From an uncultured Clostridia bacterium (GTDB taxonomy: Bacteria > Bacillota > Clostridia > Christensenellales > Borkfalkiaceae), in NCBI GenBank assembly GCA_934254815.1, contig CAKQME010000005.1:62001-126000 (forward strand): a stretch of 64,000 bases of DNA. The letters are read 5' to 3'. The notes beneath the pieces were generated by a model. The model was not told the DNA's origin and ran no database searches. It was given only the letters and a program-made list of their open reading frames with translations. Positions 34,121 to 43,547 of the stretch are shown here, in pieces. A program made the translations under genes and the position numbers. Positions within the stretch are counted from its first letter, which is position 1, and each line of letters starts with the position of its first letter.

Positions 34121-34603
34121 TCAGTTCTCCCTTTTGTATATAGTAAAATAATATATTACGGTCATAATCACGGTAGCGACCAAAGTGCCCGCGCCGTCTA
34201 CAAGAACGTCGAGAATATCGGCTGTTCTGCCCTCGACAAAGTACTGGTGAAATTCGTCGGCGCACGCCGAGAGCAGACAAAAGCCCAGAACTATCGCGGC
34301 GTATACATAAATCTTCCCGATTTTATAAGTTATAACGAAAAGCCCGACCAACACGGCAAGAACGAAAAATTCGAACGCGTGCGCAAGTTCTCTTATAACG
34401 GGGTGTATTTTTTCTATTATCTGCGTTTTTTGCGATTCCTCCATATCGGCAAAATCCTTGACAATCACATTGGCGATCGTTGCGGTAACGCCCTCGGAGC
34501 TATTTGCCGAAAGGTTGCCCGTTTTAGCTGAATTATACCATATAAAACACAGCCACAACACCGTTAAAAACGCAAATATTATTCTTAAAACAGATTTTTT
34601 CAA
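34121..34603 (-). CDS. VanZ-family membrane protein
   Basis: A 160-aa protein with four helices and the VanZ signature DEFHQYFVEGRTADILDVLVD (about 114-134, split by the family's conserved Gly-Arg). The start is a TTG at 34603, supported by GGAG 7 nt upstream; no ATG fits. VanZ homologues give low-level teicoplanin resistance in enterococci, but most family members have no known role. It is coupled to the CmpB-like gene downstream. Confidence 0.85.
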   Translation of the reverse strand: MKKSVLRIIFAFLTVLWLCFIWYNSAKTGNLSANSSEGVTATIANVIVKDFADMEESQKTQIIEKIHPVIRELAHAFEFFVLAVLVGLFVITYKIGKIYVYAAIVLGFCLLSACADEFHQYFVEGRTADILDVLVDGAGTLVATVIMTVIYYFTIYKREN

Positions 34604-34626
34604 TAAATTTCTCCGTTGATTATTTC

Positions 34627-35898
34627 TTATTCGGTGGCGGCGACTTCGTCGTATAAAGCGTCGCGGGCTATAGACAACATCAATTTTATTCTGTTATCCT
34701 GATTTACTTTCGAAGCGCCCGCGTCGTAATCGACCGCAACTATATTCATGTCGGGATTTCTGTCTTTAAGCGGCTTCATCATTCCTTTACCGCATATATG
34801 ATTGGGCAGACAACCGAAAGGCTGAGCGCAGACTATATTTTTTACTCCGCGTTCTTTAAGTTCGAGCATTTCTGCCGTCAAAAGCCACCCCTCGCCCATT
34901 TTAACACCCGTATCTATATAGCCGTCGACCAGCTTTACGGTTTCGTTAAACGTTGACGGATAATCGAACGTTCCGTCTTTTTTTACCACGTCGATAAACC
35001 TACGCTGTTTATCCAGCAAAAATTTATACATAAGTACGAATACGGGATAGAGTTTTCTGCCGAGCCCGAACAATTTACAATCCGTAATTTTCGCGTACAC
35101 GGTATAAATAAAGAAATCCATAAGCCCCGGAACTACGGGTTCGGCATTTTCGGACAACAACAGATTTTCAAGCCCGTTATTGCCGAGCGCAGAAAATTTA
35201 ACGTATATCTCTCCGACTACGCCGACTTTGACTTTAAGCGTTTTTTCGACGGGTATCAGTTTAAAACGCTCCACTATCTCGGCGCATTTTTTCTCAACGC
35301 TTTTAAACGACAATTTCATCTTGCCGATAGACGAACCTATTTCTTCGGTTATTTCGTTCGCCAGTTTCTCCGCCGCGCCTTTCTCTGTTTCGTATGGCGC
35401 GACCTGATTTTTAAGCGACAACAACAAATCGCCGTAAAAAATGCAATAAAACAATTTTATCGCGAGTTTCGGGGTCAATCTGAAACCGGGATGTTTTTCA
35501 AGTCCGTTTATGCTTATCGAAATTACGGGGACAAAGCCGAATCCCGCTTTTTCAAGCGCTTTTCTGAGCAGCGAAATATAGTTTGACGCCCTGCACCCGC
35601 CGCCTGTCTGAAAATAGATAAGGGCGACTTTATGCACGTCGTACCTGCCGCTTTGGAGAGCGTCTATAAACTGCCCGATAACAAGAATGGCGGGATAGCA
35701 GGTGTCGTTATGAACGTATTTAAGCCCCGTCTCGGCTATCTTTTGCCCATGCGACGACAATAATTCGACATCATAGCCGATACTTTTAAGATATTCGCCT
35801 ATAAGTTTAAAATGCATAGGCAACATTTCGGGAACGAGAATTTTATATGAATTTTTCATTTCCTTGGTAAAGGGAATGTAATTTACTTGCTTTTTCAT
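34627..35898 (-). CDS. 2-hydroxyacyl-CoA dehydratase-like C-terminal component of an activase system
   Basis: A 423-aa protein matching the C-terminal third of the very large (about 1400 aa) HgdC-related activase proteins of Clostridia. It contains a DUF2229/HgdB-like fold with conserved Cys in NDTCYPAI, GGGCRASNY and AQPFGCLPNHICGKG. These could hold an iron-sulfur cluster. Here it is a separate gene whose ATG overlaps the stop of the 981-aa activase by ATGA. The substrate is unknown, and no HgdA/HgdB-type dehydratase subunits lie nearby. Confidence 0.82.
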   Translation of the reverse strand: MKKQVNYIPFTKEMKNSYKILVPEMLPMHFKLIGEYLKSIGYDVELLSSHGQKIAETGLKYVHNDTCYPAILVIGQFIDALQSGRYDVHKVALIYFQTGGGCRASNYISLLRKALEKAGFGFVPVISISINGLEKHPGFRLTPKLAIKLFYCIFYGDLLLSLKNQVAPYETEKGAAEKLANEITEEIGSSIGKMKLSFKSVEKKCAEIVERFKLIPVEKTLKVKVGVVGEIYVKFSALGNNGLENLLLSENAEPVVPGLMDFFIYTVYAKITDCKLFGLGRKLYPVFVLMYKFLLDKQRRFIDVVKKDGTFDYPSTFNETVKLVDGYIDTGVKMGEGWLLTAEMLELKERGVKNIVCAQPFGCLPNHICGKGMMKPLKDRNPDMNIVAVDYDAGASKVNQDNRIKLMLSIARDALYDEVAATE

Positions 35899-38840
35899 TG
35901 ATTGTTCTCCCTTTCTTCCAACGCGCCCAACAGACTTCTCAATCTGATTTTTACGCTGCCTAAGTTAGTAATCTCGTCGATTTTGAGCTGCGTATAGATC
36001 TTTCCGTGATCTTCGAGTATTCTGCGTACCTCGTCGGTCGTAATCGCGTCTACGCCGCAACCGAAAGATACAAGCTGACAAAGCTCGACGTTTTTATGTT
36101 CGCATGCAAAATACGCCGCTTTATACAATCTTGAATGGTACGTCCACTGATTAAGCACTCTGACGTTAAGGTTTTTCTCCTTTGCCAGATGGCAAACGCT
36201 GTCTTCGCTGACTACGACGAAACCGAGCGAACGCGCAAGCTTATCTATATCGTGACAAATCTCCCTGTCGACGTGATAGGGTCTGCCCGCAAGAATCAAT
36301 ACTCTTAAATTGTTTTCGTCCGCAAATTCAATTGCCTTTTCACCGCTGTCGGACACAAATTTTTTATAGTCTTCGAGTTGCCTAAAACCTCTTTCGACCG
36401 CCTTATCTACGACTTTCTTTGTTAAAGAGAACCTCTTTCCGAAAACGCCGTATAGTTCTTTTTTAAGTTGAGTTTTATCGTTTACGTTAAGATACGGATA
36501 CCAGAAATCGGCTTCGCCAAGTCTGTCGACGTTGCCTTTAAGCAGTTCGGGATAATACGCGACCACAGGACAATTATAGTGATTATCTGCCTTTTCGTCG
36601 AGATTATACGGCAGGCACGGATAAAATATACCGTCTACGCCGTCGTCTAACAACGTAATTATATGTCCGTGCATTATCTTGGCGGGATAACAAGCCGTAT
36701 CGGACGGTATGGTAAACTGCCCCGCCTCGTAAATGCGTTTATTCGACGCGGGCGAGAATATAACGTTAAAACCGAGTTCGTCGAACACGCCCTGCCATAA
36801 AGGGGCAAGCTCGTACATTCCGAGACAAAGCGGCAAGCCGATTGTATATTTACCGTCTTTTCTTCCGCTTGCGGCAATATCCGCAAGATATTTTCTCTTT
36901 TCTTCGTAAACGTCGGGATAGGACGAATATCCGGCATTTCCGCTTACGGGTTTATCGCAACTGTTGCCCGAAATAAAACTTTTGCCGTTGGCAAATTTAT
37001 TTACAGTCAGTTTACACCGATTGGTGCAACCGTTACAATTGACCGTCGTAGCGGTAACGGAAAAATTTTCAAGATTTTCGCGGCTTAATACAGAGCTTTT
37101 GCCCCTGCCGATAACTTTCAGCGCGGCGCCGTAAGCTCCCATAAGCCCCGCTATATCCGGGCGGATAACTTCGCCGCCGATTTCGCGTTCGAACGCCCGC
37201 AATACGGCGTCGTTATAAAACGTACCGCCCTGAACGACTATTTTTTTACCGAGTTCGTCTGCGGAATTAACCCTGATAACTTTATAAAGCGCGTTTTTCA
37301 CTACGCTTTCGGCAAGTCCCGCAGAAATATCCCCGACGGTTGCCCCGTCCTTTTGCGCCTGTTTTACTGAGCTGTTCATAAACACCGTGCAACGGCTGCC
37401 CAAATCGGTAGGCGCAGGCGCGAACAGACCGAGTTTTGCAAATTCTTCGGCGGAATAGCCGAGAGCTTTTGCAAAAGTTTCGAGAAACGACCCGCAACCC
37501 GACGAACACGCTTCATTCAGCATTACGGCGTCGATTGCTCCGTTTTTTATTTTAAAGCATTTTATATCCTGCCCGCCTATATCGAGAATAAATTCGACGT
37601 CGGGACAAAAATGTTTCGCCGCCGTATAATGCGCGATTGTTTCGACCACGCCCTCGTCTACGGAAAAAGCGTTTTTTATAAGTTCTTCGCCGTAACCCGT
37701 CACTGCCGCGCCGCAAATTTCGGCGGCAGGTTGCAACATCGAGTATATTTCGATAAGTTTTTCCCTTACGATTTCCAACGGCGCGCCTTTATTCGAGCCG
37801 TAATAAGTATAAAGCAATTGACAATTCTCGCCCACGGCGCATAATTTCGTCGTGGTACTTCCGCAGTCAATACCTATGTAAACTTTACCCGTATAATCGC
37901 TTAAATTTTCTTTTTTAACCGAGTTTTTCGATTGTCGGGCGATAAAATCGTCATACTCACGTTCGTCTTTGAAAAGCGGATCGCCCTTTTTCCCGTTCTG
38001 AGTCGGGCGGGCGTTTTTTACTTTTTCTATAATTTCGGAAAGTTTAACCGCTTTGACGGTCTTGCCTGCATACAACGCCGCGCCGAGTGCCACGGCAAAC
38101 CTTGCGTATTCGGGAAATACGGCGTGTTCGTCGTCAAGTTTAAGCGTTTCTTTAAAAGCCTTTTGCAAACCTTTGAGATAATAGAGCGGCCCGCCGAGAA
38201 AAAGCACTTTACCGTCGATTTTTTTACCCCTTGCAAGCCCCGCGATAGTCTGGGTTACGACTGATTTATAAATGCTCGCCGCAACGTCCTCTTTTCTCGC
38301 GCCCTGATTCAACAACGGTTGAATATCCGATTTGGCAAAAACTCCGCACCGCGAAGCGATAGGATATACCCTTTCGGCTTTTAAAGACAGTTCGTCTAAC
38401 TCGGATACCGAAACGTCGAGCAGATTTGCCATCTGATCGATAAACGCGCCTGTGCCGCCCGCGCAGGTGCCGTTCATACGTTCGTCTAAACCGCCGCGTT
38501 CGATAAAAATAATCTTAGCGTCTTCTCCGCCAAGCTCTATAACGCAGGAAACTCCGTTTTCTTTACGTTTTACGACTTCGCCCTCGGCGTACACTTCCTG
38601 TACAAACTGAAGCCCCGCGTCGGAGGCAAGCCCCAGCCCCGCAGAACCAGAAACAGCCGCTTTGACCGTTATATCGCCCTTAACGGTTTTCAGTTCTTCG
38701 AGCAGTTCGAGAGTCTTTTCCCGCACCGCCGAATTATGTCTTTCGTATTTTTCGTATAATATATTTTCGCCGTCGGACAACACGAGTTTTGCCGTAGTAG
38801 ACCCGACGTCTATACCGAGTATATAATCTATAATTTTCAT
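35895..38840 (-). CDS. Tandem-domain CoA-dehydratase activase (HgdC-like, BcrAD/BadFG ATPase)
   Basis: A 981-aa protein with two actin-fold ATPase domains. The first starts with GIDVGSTTAKL (9-19) and has the cluster ligands C126 (in GTCAGGTGAF) and C165 (in SRCGVF), which correspond to C127 and C166 of HgdC. The second starts with GIDCGSTTTKL near 324 and has its own EACSSGCGSF and SRCTVF motifs. A CNGCTNRC motif and a DUF2229 domain follow (about 590-980). Such proteins use ATP to drive low-potential electron transfer to a partner enzyme. No SD is visible; a -10 box ends 8 nt before the ATG. Confidence 0.88.
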   Translation of the reverse strand: MKIIDYILGIDVGSTTAKLVLSDGENILYEKYERHNSAVREKTLELLEELKTVKGDITVKAAVSGSAGLGLASDAGLQFVQEVYAEGEVVKRKENGVSCVIELGGEDAKIIFIERGGLDERMNGTCAGGTGAFIDQMANLLDVSVSELDELSLKAERVYPIASRCGVFAKSDIQPLLNQGARKEDVAASIYKSVVTQTIAGLARGKKIDGKVLFLGGPLYYLKGLQKAFKETLKLDDEHAVFPEYARFAVALGAALYAGKTVKAVKLSEIIEKVKNARPTQNGKKGDPLFKDEREYDDFIARQSKNSVKKENLSDYTGKVYIGIDCGSTTTKLCAVGENCQLLYTYYGSNKGAPLEIVREKLIEIYSMLQPAAEICGAAVTGYGEELIKNAFSVDEGVVETIAHYTAAKHFCPDVEFILDIGGQDIKCFKIKNGAIDAVMLNEACSSGCGSFLETFAKALGYSAEEFAKLGLFAPAPTDLGSRCTVFMNSSVKQAQKDGATVGDISAGLAESVVKNALYKVIRVNSADELGKKIVVQGGTFYNDAVLRAFEREIGGEVIRPDIAGLMGAYGAALKVIGRGKSSVLSRENLENFSVTATTVNCNGCTNRCKLTVNKFANGKSFISGNSCDKPVSGNAGYSSYPDVYEEKRKYLADIAASGRKDGKYTIGLPLCLGMYELAPLWQGVFDELGFNVIFSPASNKRIYEAGQFTIPSDTACYPAKIMHGHIITLLDDGVDGIFYPCLPYNLDEKADNHYNCPVVAYYPELLKGNVDRLGEADFWYPYLNVNDKTQLKKELYGVFGKRFSLTKKVVDKAVERGFRQLEDYKKFVSDSGEKAIEFADENNLRVLILAGRPYHVDREICHDIDKLARSLGFVVVSEDSVCHLAKEKNLNVRVLNQWTYHSRLYKAAYFACEHKNVELCQLVSFGCGVDAITTDEVRRILEDHGKIYTQLKIDEITNLGSVKIRLRSLLGALEERENNQ

Positions 38841-38848
38841 ATATGTTC

Positions 38849-38877
38849 ATTTTAACATAAATGCAAAAATAAATCAA
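38849..38877 (-). promoter_or_regulatory. Promoter of the activase operon, nearly leaderless
   Basis: On the minus strand, a -35 TTGATT (38872-38877), 17-bp spacer and -10 TAAAAT (38849-38854). The -10 ends 8 nt before the ATG at 38840, leaving a leader of two nucleotides or fewer. Confidence 0.55.
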
Positions 38878-38918
38878 CTTTTACAATAGACAATATATCC
38901 CCGACCGTCGATTTTTGC

Positions 38919-38946
38919 TTGACTTTAAATTTATAACCTATATAAT
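38919..38946 (+). promoter_or_regulatory. Promoter of the MATE transporter gene
   Basis: TTGACT (38919-38924), 16-bp spacer and TATAAT (38941-38946) on the plus strand, giving a leader of about 60 nt. Confidence 0.6.
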
Positions 38947-39013
38947 AGTATAGTACTTTCAGATATCGGGTTTCAGCCTTACATTGCGTTTCGGGCTGCA
39001 AAGGAGATTTTCG

Positions 39014-40342
39014 ATGGAAATAAAACTTTCGGATCATTTTACATATAGACGGCTTTTCAGATTTGTACTGCCATCGGTTATAATGATGATCTGCACTTCG
39101 ATTTACGGCGTCGTCGACGGTTATTTTATCTCTAACTTTATAGGCAAAACGCCTTTCGCGGCTATCAACGTTATATGGCCGTTTATTATGATACTCGGCG
39201 GAACGGGATTTATGCTCGGTACCGGCGGCGCGGCGTTAGTCGCCAAAACCGTAGGCGAAAACGACCGTGACAAAGCTAACGAATACTTTACTATGATCAT
39301 AATATTCACGATACTTTTAGGCGCGGTTTTGACAATTCTCGGAGACGCGTTTATCCGCCCTATATCAAAACTTCTCGGCGCGGATGAAAGTATGCTTGAC
39401 CACTGCGTTATATACGGAAGATCGGTTGTAAGTTTCGTCATATTCTTTATGCTGCAGAACGTATTTCAGAGCTTTCTCGCCGCCGCGGGAAAACCCAGAT
39501 TAGGGCTTGTCGTAACCGTCCTCGCAGGATTGACAAACGCGGGGCTTGACTATTTGTTTATCGTTGTATTCAAATGGGAGCTTATAGGCGCAGGGCTTGC
39601 GACGGGAATCGGTCAGGTTGTCGGCGGAGTAATACCTTTCGTATATTTTATGATGCCGAACGGCAGTCTGTTAAGGTTTAAAAAGACAAAACTCGAACTT
39701 AAACCGTTATTGAAAGTCTGCGGAAACGGCTCTTCCGAGTTGCTCACAAATATCGCCTCGTCTATCGTAGGTATTCTTTACAACCTGCAACTTATGTCCT
39801 ACATAGGCGAAAACGGCGTTGCCGCTTACGGAGTGCTTATGTATGTTCAGTTGGTATTCTTGGCGATTGAAATAGGCTATTCTATCGGAAGCGCGCCGAT
39901 AATAAGCTATAATTACGGAGCAAAAAATACAGCCGAACTTAAAAACCTATTCAAAAAGAGTATGATTTCGATGAGCATATCGGGCATTTTACTCTCCGCG
40001 CTGGCGCAACTGCTCGCCGCTCCGCTTGCAAAAATATTCGTCGGTTACGACGCTCAATTATATGAACTCACCGTATTTGCGTTTCGCCGTTTCTCGTTCG
40101 CCTTTATCTTCACGGGGATAACGATTTATTCTTCCGGGTTTTTCACCGCGCTTAACAACGGGCTTATTTCGGCAATACTGTCGTTTGCGAGATCGCTCGT
40201 ATTCAACGTAAGTTTTGTTCTGTTTCTCCCCGTCATATTTGGCGTGGAGGGTATCTGGTGGGCGTCTTTCACGACAGAAGTAAGCGCGTTTATCGTATCA
40301 TGCGTATTCTTCATTGTCGAAAGAAAACGCTACGACTATTGA
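39014..40342 (+). CDS. MATE-family efflux transporter
   Basis: A 442-aa, 12-helix MatE transporter with two homologous halves. The N-terminal half contains VLPSVIMMICTSIYGVVDG, and the second half has YNYGAKN near 305. It exports organic cations or drugs in exchange for Na+ or H+. I chose the ATG at 39014 because AAGGAG lies 8 nt upstream; the frame opens at 38984. The V-ATPase in this window could supply a Na+ gradient for such pumps (inference). Confidence 0.93.
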   Translation: MEIKLSDHFTYRRLFRFVLPSVIMMICTSIYGVVDGYFISNFIGKTPFAAINVIWPFIMILGGTGFMLGTGGAALVAKTVGENDRDKANEYFTMIIIFTILLGAVLTILGDAFIRPISKLLGADESMLDHCVIYGRSVVSFVIFFMLQNVFQSFLAAAGKPRLGLVVTVLAGLTNAGLDYLFIVVFKWELIGAGLATGIGQVVGGVIPFVYFMMPNGSLLRFKKTKLELKPLLKVCGNGSSELLTNIASSIVGILYNLQLMSYIGENGVAAYGVLMYVQLVFLAIEIGYSIGSAPIISYNYGAKNTAELKNLFKKSMISMSISGILLSALAQLLAAPLAKIFVGYDAQLYELTVFAFRRFSFAFIFTGITIYSSGFFTALNNGLISAILSFARSLVFNVSFVLFLPVIFGVEGIWWASFTTEVSAFIVSCVFFIVERKRYDY

Positions 40343-40347
40343 TTTAC

Positions 40348-40376
40348 TTGCCAAAGAAGCAAAATTAGTGTATAAT
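40348..40376 (+). promoter_or_regulatory. Promoter of the MDR protein gene
   Basis: TTGCCA (40348-40353), 17-bp spacer and TATAAT (40371-40376), 6 bp after the MATE stop. The leader of about 35 nt includes a small GCGTGG/CCGC hairpin and an AAGAGG SD. Confidence 0.6.
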
Positions 40377-40418
40377 AAGTAGCGTGGAATTTTTCCGCAA
40401 AAAAATTAAGAGGTAAAT

Positions 40419-41444
40419 ATGCAAGGTTGGCAAATCGCAAAAGCGGGTACGCTCGAAAAGATAAACCGCGTAGAAGCGTTGACGGACATAGACAGCGTTA
40501 AATTGCGTATAACGAAATCGCTTATAACAAGCGAAGATATCGTGACGTATCTCGGTGAAGACAAAAAAGTAAAATATCCGATTATTCCGTGTATGGCGGC
40601 TATAGGACAAATAAACGAATTGCCCATAGAAAATCCGTATTTCGAAAAAGGAACGAGAGTTTACGTCTCTTCGGTAAAGAATTGCGGTAAATGCCCGCAT
40701 TGCGTAAACGGCAAACCCGAAGATTGTTACAATTTCGTAGTAGCCGGAAAAACCGTAGACGGGTTTTTAAAGGACTTCACAGTTGCAGACGCTTCGGACG
40801 TATACGCCCTGCCCCAGAATATCCGCGACGAGGATGCAATTTATATCGAACTTATCAAACTCGCGCTTTCTGCTATCGACAGTTTAGGCATAGAAAAAGG
40901 ACAACACGTCGCCATAATCGGCGCGACAATGCTCGGCGTTATACTCTCTCAACTTATAATATATTATCAGGGCGTGCCGATACTTATCGATTCTTCGGCG
41001 GAAAAGTTGGAACTCGCAAAAAACAGCGGCGTTTATTACACCGTAAACGCCGATTCCAACGCGGAAAAAGAGGTTTCTTCGCTTACCGGCGGACGAATGG
41101 CTTCGAAAGTGGTACACGTTTCAAGGTCGGGCATGCCGTTCGACTTAACCATAAAACTCGCCGCCCCGACTGCAAACGTGGCTTTCGTCGGTTTTTCTTA
41201 TCCCGACCTGAGAATGTCGCTTCGCGGCGCGCTGGATAAAAGATTAAAAATGTTTGCGGTATCAACGGGTTTCGGTAACTGCGAAAGCGCGATAAATATG
41301 CTTGCCAACAAAGCCGTCGATCTTTCGAATTACCACATTCCCGTAACAGAAATGTCCGACCTCGAAAGTAATTTCGAAAAAATGGCGGAAGAATACAAAC
41401 AAACTAAATCGGTTATGCCGATAATAGTAAATATGGTTGATTGA
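40419..41444 (+). CDS. Medium-chain dehydrogenase/reductase lacking catalytic zinc ligands
   Basis: A 341-aa MDR (alcohol-dehydrogenase fold) protein. The structural zinc loop is intact: C89, C92, C95 and C103. The catalytic zinc site is not. The usual Cys near residue 36-38 is Ile/Thr (KSLITSEDI) and the GHE motif is CMA (58-60). The Rossmann part has GATMLGVILSQ near 167. It therefore probably lacks zinc-dependent alcohol oxidation, and may act as a reductase of the zinc-free type, or have lost activity. It is a single-gene unit with its own promoter and terminator. Confidence 0.85.
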   Translation: MQGWQIAKAGTLEKINRVEALTDIDSVKLRITKSLITSEDIVTYLGEDKKVKYPIIPCMAAIGQINELPIENPYFEKGTRVYVSSVKNCGKCPHCVNGKPEDCYNFVVAGKTVDGFLKDFTVADASDVYALPQNIRDEDAIYIELIKLALSAIDSLGIEKGQHVAIIGATMLGVILSQLIIYYQGVPILIDSSAEKLELAKNSGVYYTVNADSNAEKEVSSLTGGRMASKVVHVSRSGMPFDLTIKLAAPTANVAFVGFSYPDLRMSLRGALDKRLKMFAVSTGFGNCESAINMLANKAVDLSNYHIPVTEMSDLESNFEKMAEEYKQTKSVMPIIVNMVD

Positions 41445-41448
41445 CGCG

Positions 41449-41482
41449 TAGCCGACGGATTTACTCCGTCGGCTATTTTTTT
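41449..41482 (+). terminator. Intrinsic terminator after the MDR gene
   Basis: A perfect 11-bp inverted repeat (TAGCCGACGGA and complement) with a 5-nt loop, followed by a run of seven T. It lies 5 bp after the stop. Confidence 0.92.
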
Positions 41483-41501
41483 CAAAAACGCTTTCAAACG
41501 C

Positions 41502-41551
41502 TTGACAACACAAATGTTAAACGTTAAAATATAAACTAACGACCGTTAGTT
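41502..41551 (+). promoter_or_regulatory. Promoter and TetR-type operator
   Basis: TTGACA (41502-41507), 17-bp spacer and TAAAAT (41525-41530). It is followed by an 18-bp palindrome AACTAACG-AC-CGTTAGTT (41534-41551) that covers the expected start of transcription. This is a typical layout for autorepression by the TetR protein encoded just downstream. Confidence 0.75.
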
Positions 41552-41566
41552 AGTGAGGGCTGATTG

Positions 41567-42205
41567 ATGAAACAGGAAGATACAAAGCAGGTGATTGCGG
41601 AAAAAGCGTTGGAACTGTTTGCCGAGCGCGGTTACGATTCGGTAAGCGTTGGCGAAATAGCCGACGCGGTCGGCATAAAAGCTCCGTCGCTTTACAATCA
41701 TTATAAGAGCAAGCAGGAAATTTTCGACGCGATTGTAGATTACGTCGCGCAATGCTACGAAAGAGATACCGATAAAATAGATATTCACGTTCAGAACGTC
41801 AAACAGGATATTTCTCTGTTCGAAAAAATATCCGAAAAAGCTTTATCGGAAAAAGTAAAACAGATATTTTACTATTCGCTGCGCGACAAAACAATTCGTT
41901 TATTCAGAAAAATGATGACGATAGAACAATTCCGTTCGCCAAAGCTCGCTAAGCTTTATACCGAACGTTACGTTACGAGAATGATAGATTATCATTCGGA
42001 AATTTTCAGAAAGTTGATTTCCGCAGGCGTAATAAAAAACGAGAACCCCGACGCGCTCGCGCTTATGTACGTTTCGCCCGTAATTACGCTTTTAGGCGTA
42101 TGCGACCGTCAGCCCGAAAGAGAAAACGAGTGCGTAAAAATGCTTGAAGAACACGTCGAGTTATTCTTTAATACTTATAACATTATCGAAGGTAAAAATA
42201 AATGA
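41567..42205 (+). CDS. TetR-family transcriptional regulator
   Basis: A 212-aa repressor. The N-terminal HTH domain contains ALELFAERGYDSVSVGEIAD and KAPSLYNHYKSKQEI (about 13-54). The C-terminal ligand domain is TetR-like. The ATG at 41567 is preceded by GAGGG; the frame also allows a TTG one codon earlier. It heads a compact unit (TetR, DUF998, GNAT, methyltransferase, hydrolase) and overlaps the next gene by ATGA. It probably represses this unit through the palindrome at 41534-41551. Confidence 0.92.
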   Translation: MKQEDTKQVIAEKALELFAERGYDSVSVGEIADAVGIKAPSLYNHYKSKQEIFDAIVDYVAQCYERDTDKIDIHVQNVKQDISLFEKISEKALSEKVKQIFYYSLRDKTIRLFRKMMTIEQFRSPKLAKLYTERYVTRMIDYHSEIFRKLISAGVIKNENPDALALMYVSPVITLLGVCDRQPERENECVKMLEEHVELFFNTYNIIEGKNK

Positions 42206-42843
42206 AAAAATCTTTAATTCAACTTTTAGGTTTACTCGGCGTAGTCAGCTTTATTTCATATGCCGCGGCTGTTATATTTTCGCCGCTTGCCTACCCCGGT
42301 TACGACAGTCTGTCGCAAGCCGTAAGCGATTTAAGCGCGGCAAATTCCCCATCGCTCGGTTTATGGAATCAGCTGACGGCTCTGTATAACGTATGCGAAG
42401 TCGTCTGCGCGACAGTCGTATGTATAGGAATACAGCGCAATCATAACAGATTACTCAGAATCGGCGTTTACTTATTCGCCGTAATGGAATGGATTTCAGC
42501 AGTCGGATACCGCGCTTTTCCGCTTACGGACAGCGGCTACGCAGGGGCTTTTCAGGATATAATGCATATGGTCGTAACCGCTGCGGTAGTACTATTATCT
42601 ATCGTCTCTCTGACTATTATCATAATCGCGGGAATGAAAGACAAGAGAGATTTATCTTACGGAATCTGCGCCGCGGTCGCGCTTGCCATGATGCTTATCG
42701 GCGCGCTCGGCATGAAAATCGTTCCCGCAGCGTATTTCGGCGTTGTGGAACGTTTCAGCGTGTTCGCCGCCACGGGTTTTAACGCCGCTTTGGGCATACA
42801 CTTATTTATCAATGTAAAAGGAGAACAAAAAGATGACAAATGA
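42202..42843 (+). CDS. DUF998-family membrane protein
   Basis: A 213-aa protein with six hydrophobic helices. The SPLAYPGYDSLSQAVSDLSA stretch (about 27-46) after the first helix is the DUF998 hallmark. Function is unknown. It is translationally coupled to the TetR gene (ATGA) and overlaps the GNAT gene by 11 bp, so it is probably a target of the regulator. Confidence 0.85.
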   Translation: MKKSLIQLLGLLGVVSFISYAAAVIFSPLAYPGYDSLSQAVSDLSAANSPSLGLWNQLTALYNVCEVVCATVVCIGIQRNHNRLLRIGVYLFAVMEWISAVGYRAFPLTDSGYAGAFQDIMHMVVTAAVVLLSIVSLTIIIIAGMKDKRDLSYGICAAVALAMMLIGALGMKIVPAAYFGVVERFSVFAATGFNAALGIHLFINVKGEQKDDK

Positions 42844-43474
42844 CAATAAAAATGATATAATTATACGCAAAGAAGAAGAAAAAGACTACAGAACAACCGA
42901 AAATTTAGCGCGAGAAGCGTTCTGGAACGTATATCGCCCCGGTTGCATGGAACACTACGTTTTACACTGCTATCGCAACGACCCCGCTTTCGTACCAGAA
43001 CTCGATTTGGTAATGGAACTCAACGGTACCATGATAGCTCAGGTCATTTACGTCCGTTCGGTAATAGACAGCGACGACGGAAGAAAAATCCCCGTAATGA
43101 CCTTCGGACCGATTTCCGTCGCGCCCGAATACAAACGCAAGGGTTACGGTAAAAAACTGCTCGATTATTCTATGGAAAAAGCTGCCCGACTCGGCGCGGG
43201 AGCGCTTTTTATCACAGGCAACATCGACTTTTACGGAAAATCGGGGTTCGTACCGGCACTTACTAAAGGCATACGTTACGCCGACGACCCCTCTGCAGAA
43301 TATTTTTTGGTAAAAGAACTGAAAAAGGGTTTTCTCGACGGTATAACGGGTTCGTATAAAGACCCCGTCGGTTATTTCGTCTGTATGAATAATCCCGAAG
43401 AATTTGAAAAATACGAAGCAACTTTTCCCGAAAAGAAAAAACTCAGTCTTGAGGGACAATTATTCAGCGAGTAA
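42833..43474 (+). CDS. GNAT-family N-acetyltransferase
   Basis: A 213-aa acetyl-CoA-dependent acetyltransferase. Motif A is ISVAPEYKRKGYGKKLL (about 93-109), and a C-terminal extension follows the FYGKSGF motif (about 131-137). The substrate is unknown; it could modify a small amine or drug. AAGGAG lies before the start, within the end of the DUF998 gene. Confidence 0.88.
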   Translation: MTNDNKNDIIIRKEEEKDYRTTENLAREAFWNVYRPGCMEHYVLHCYRNDPAFVPELDLVMELNGTMIAQVIYVRSVIDSDDGRKIPVMTFGPISVAPEYKRKGYGKKLLDYSMEKAARLGAGALFITGNIDFYGKSGFVPALTKGIRYADDPSAEYFLVKELKKGFLDGITGSYKDPVGYFVCMNNPEEFEKYEATFPEKKKLSLEGQLFSE

Positions 43475-43547
43475 AACGAAACCTACAGTTTACTGAATAG
43501 GAACTCAGCCTAAACACATTTTCCGTTCCGGAAACGGAGATAACATT

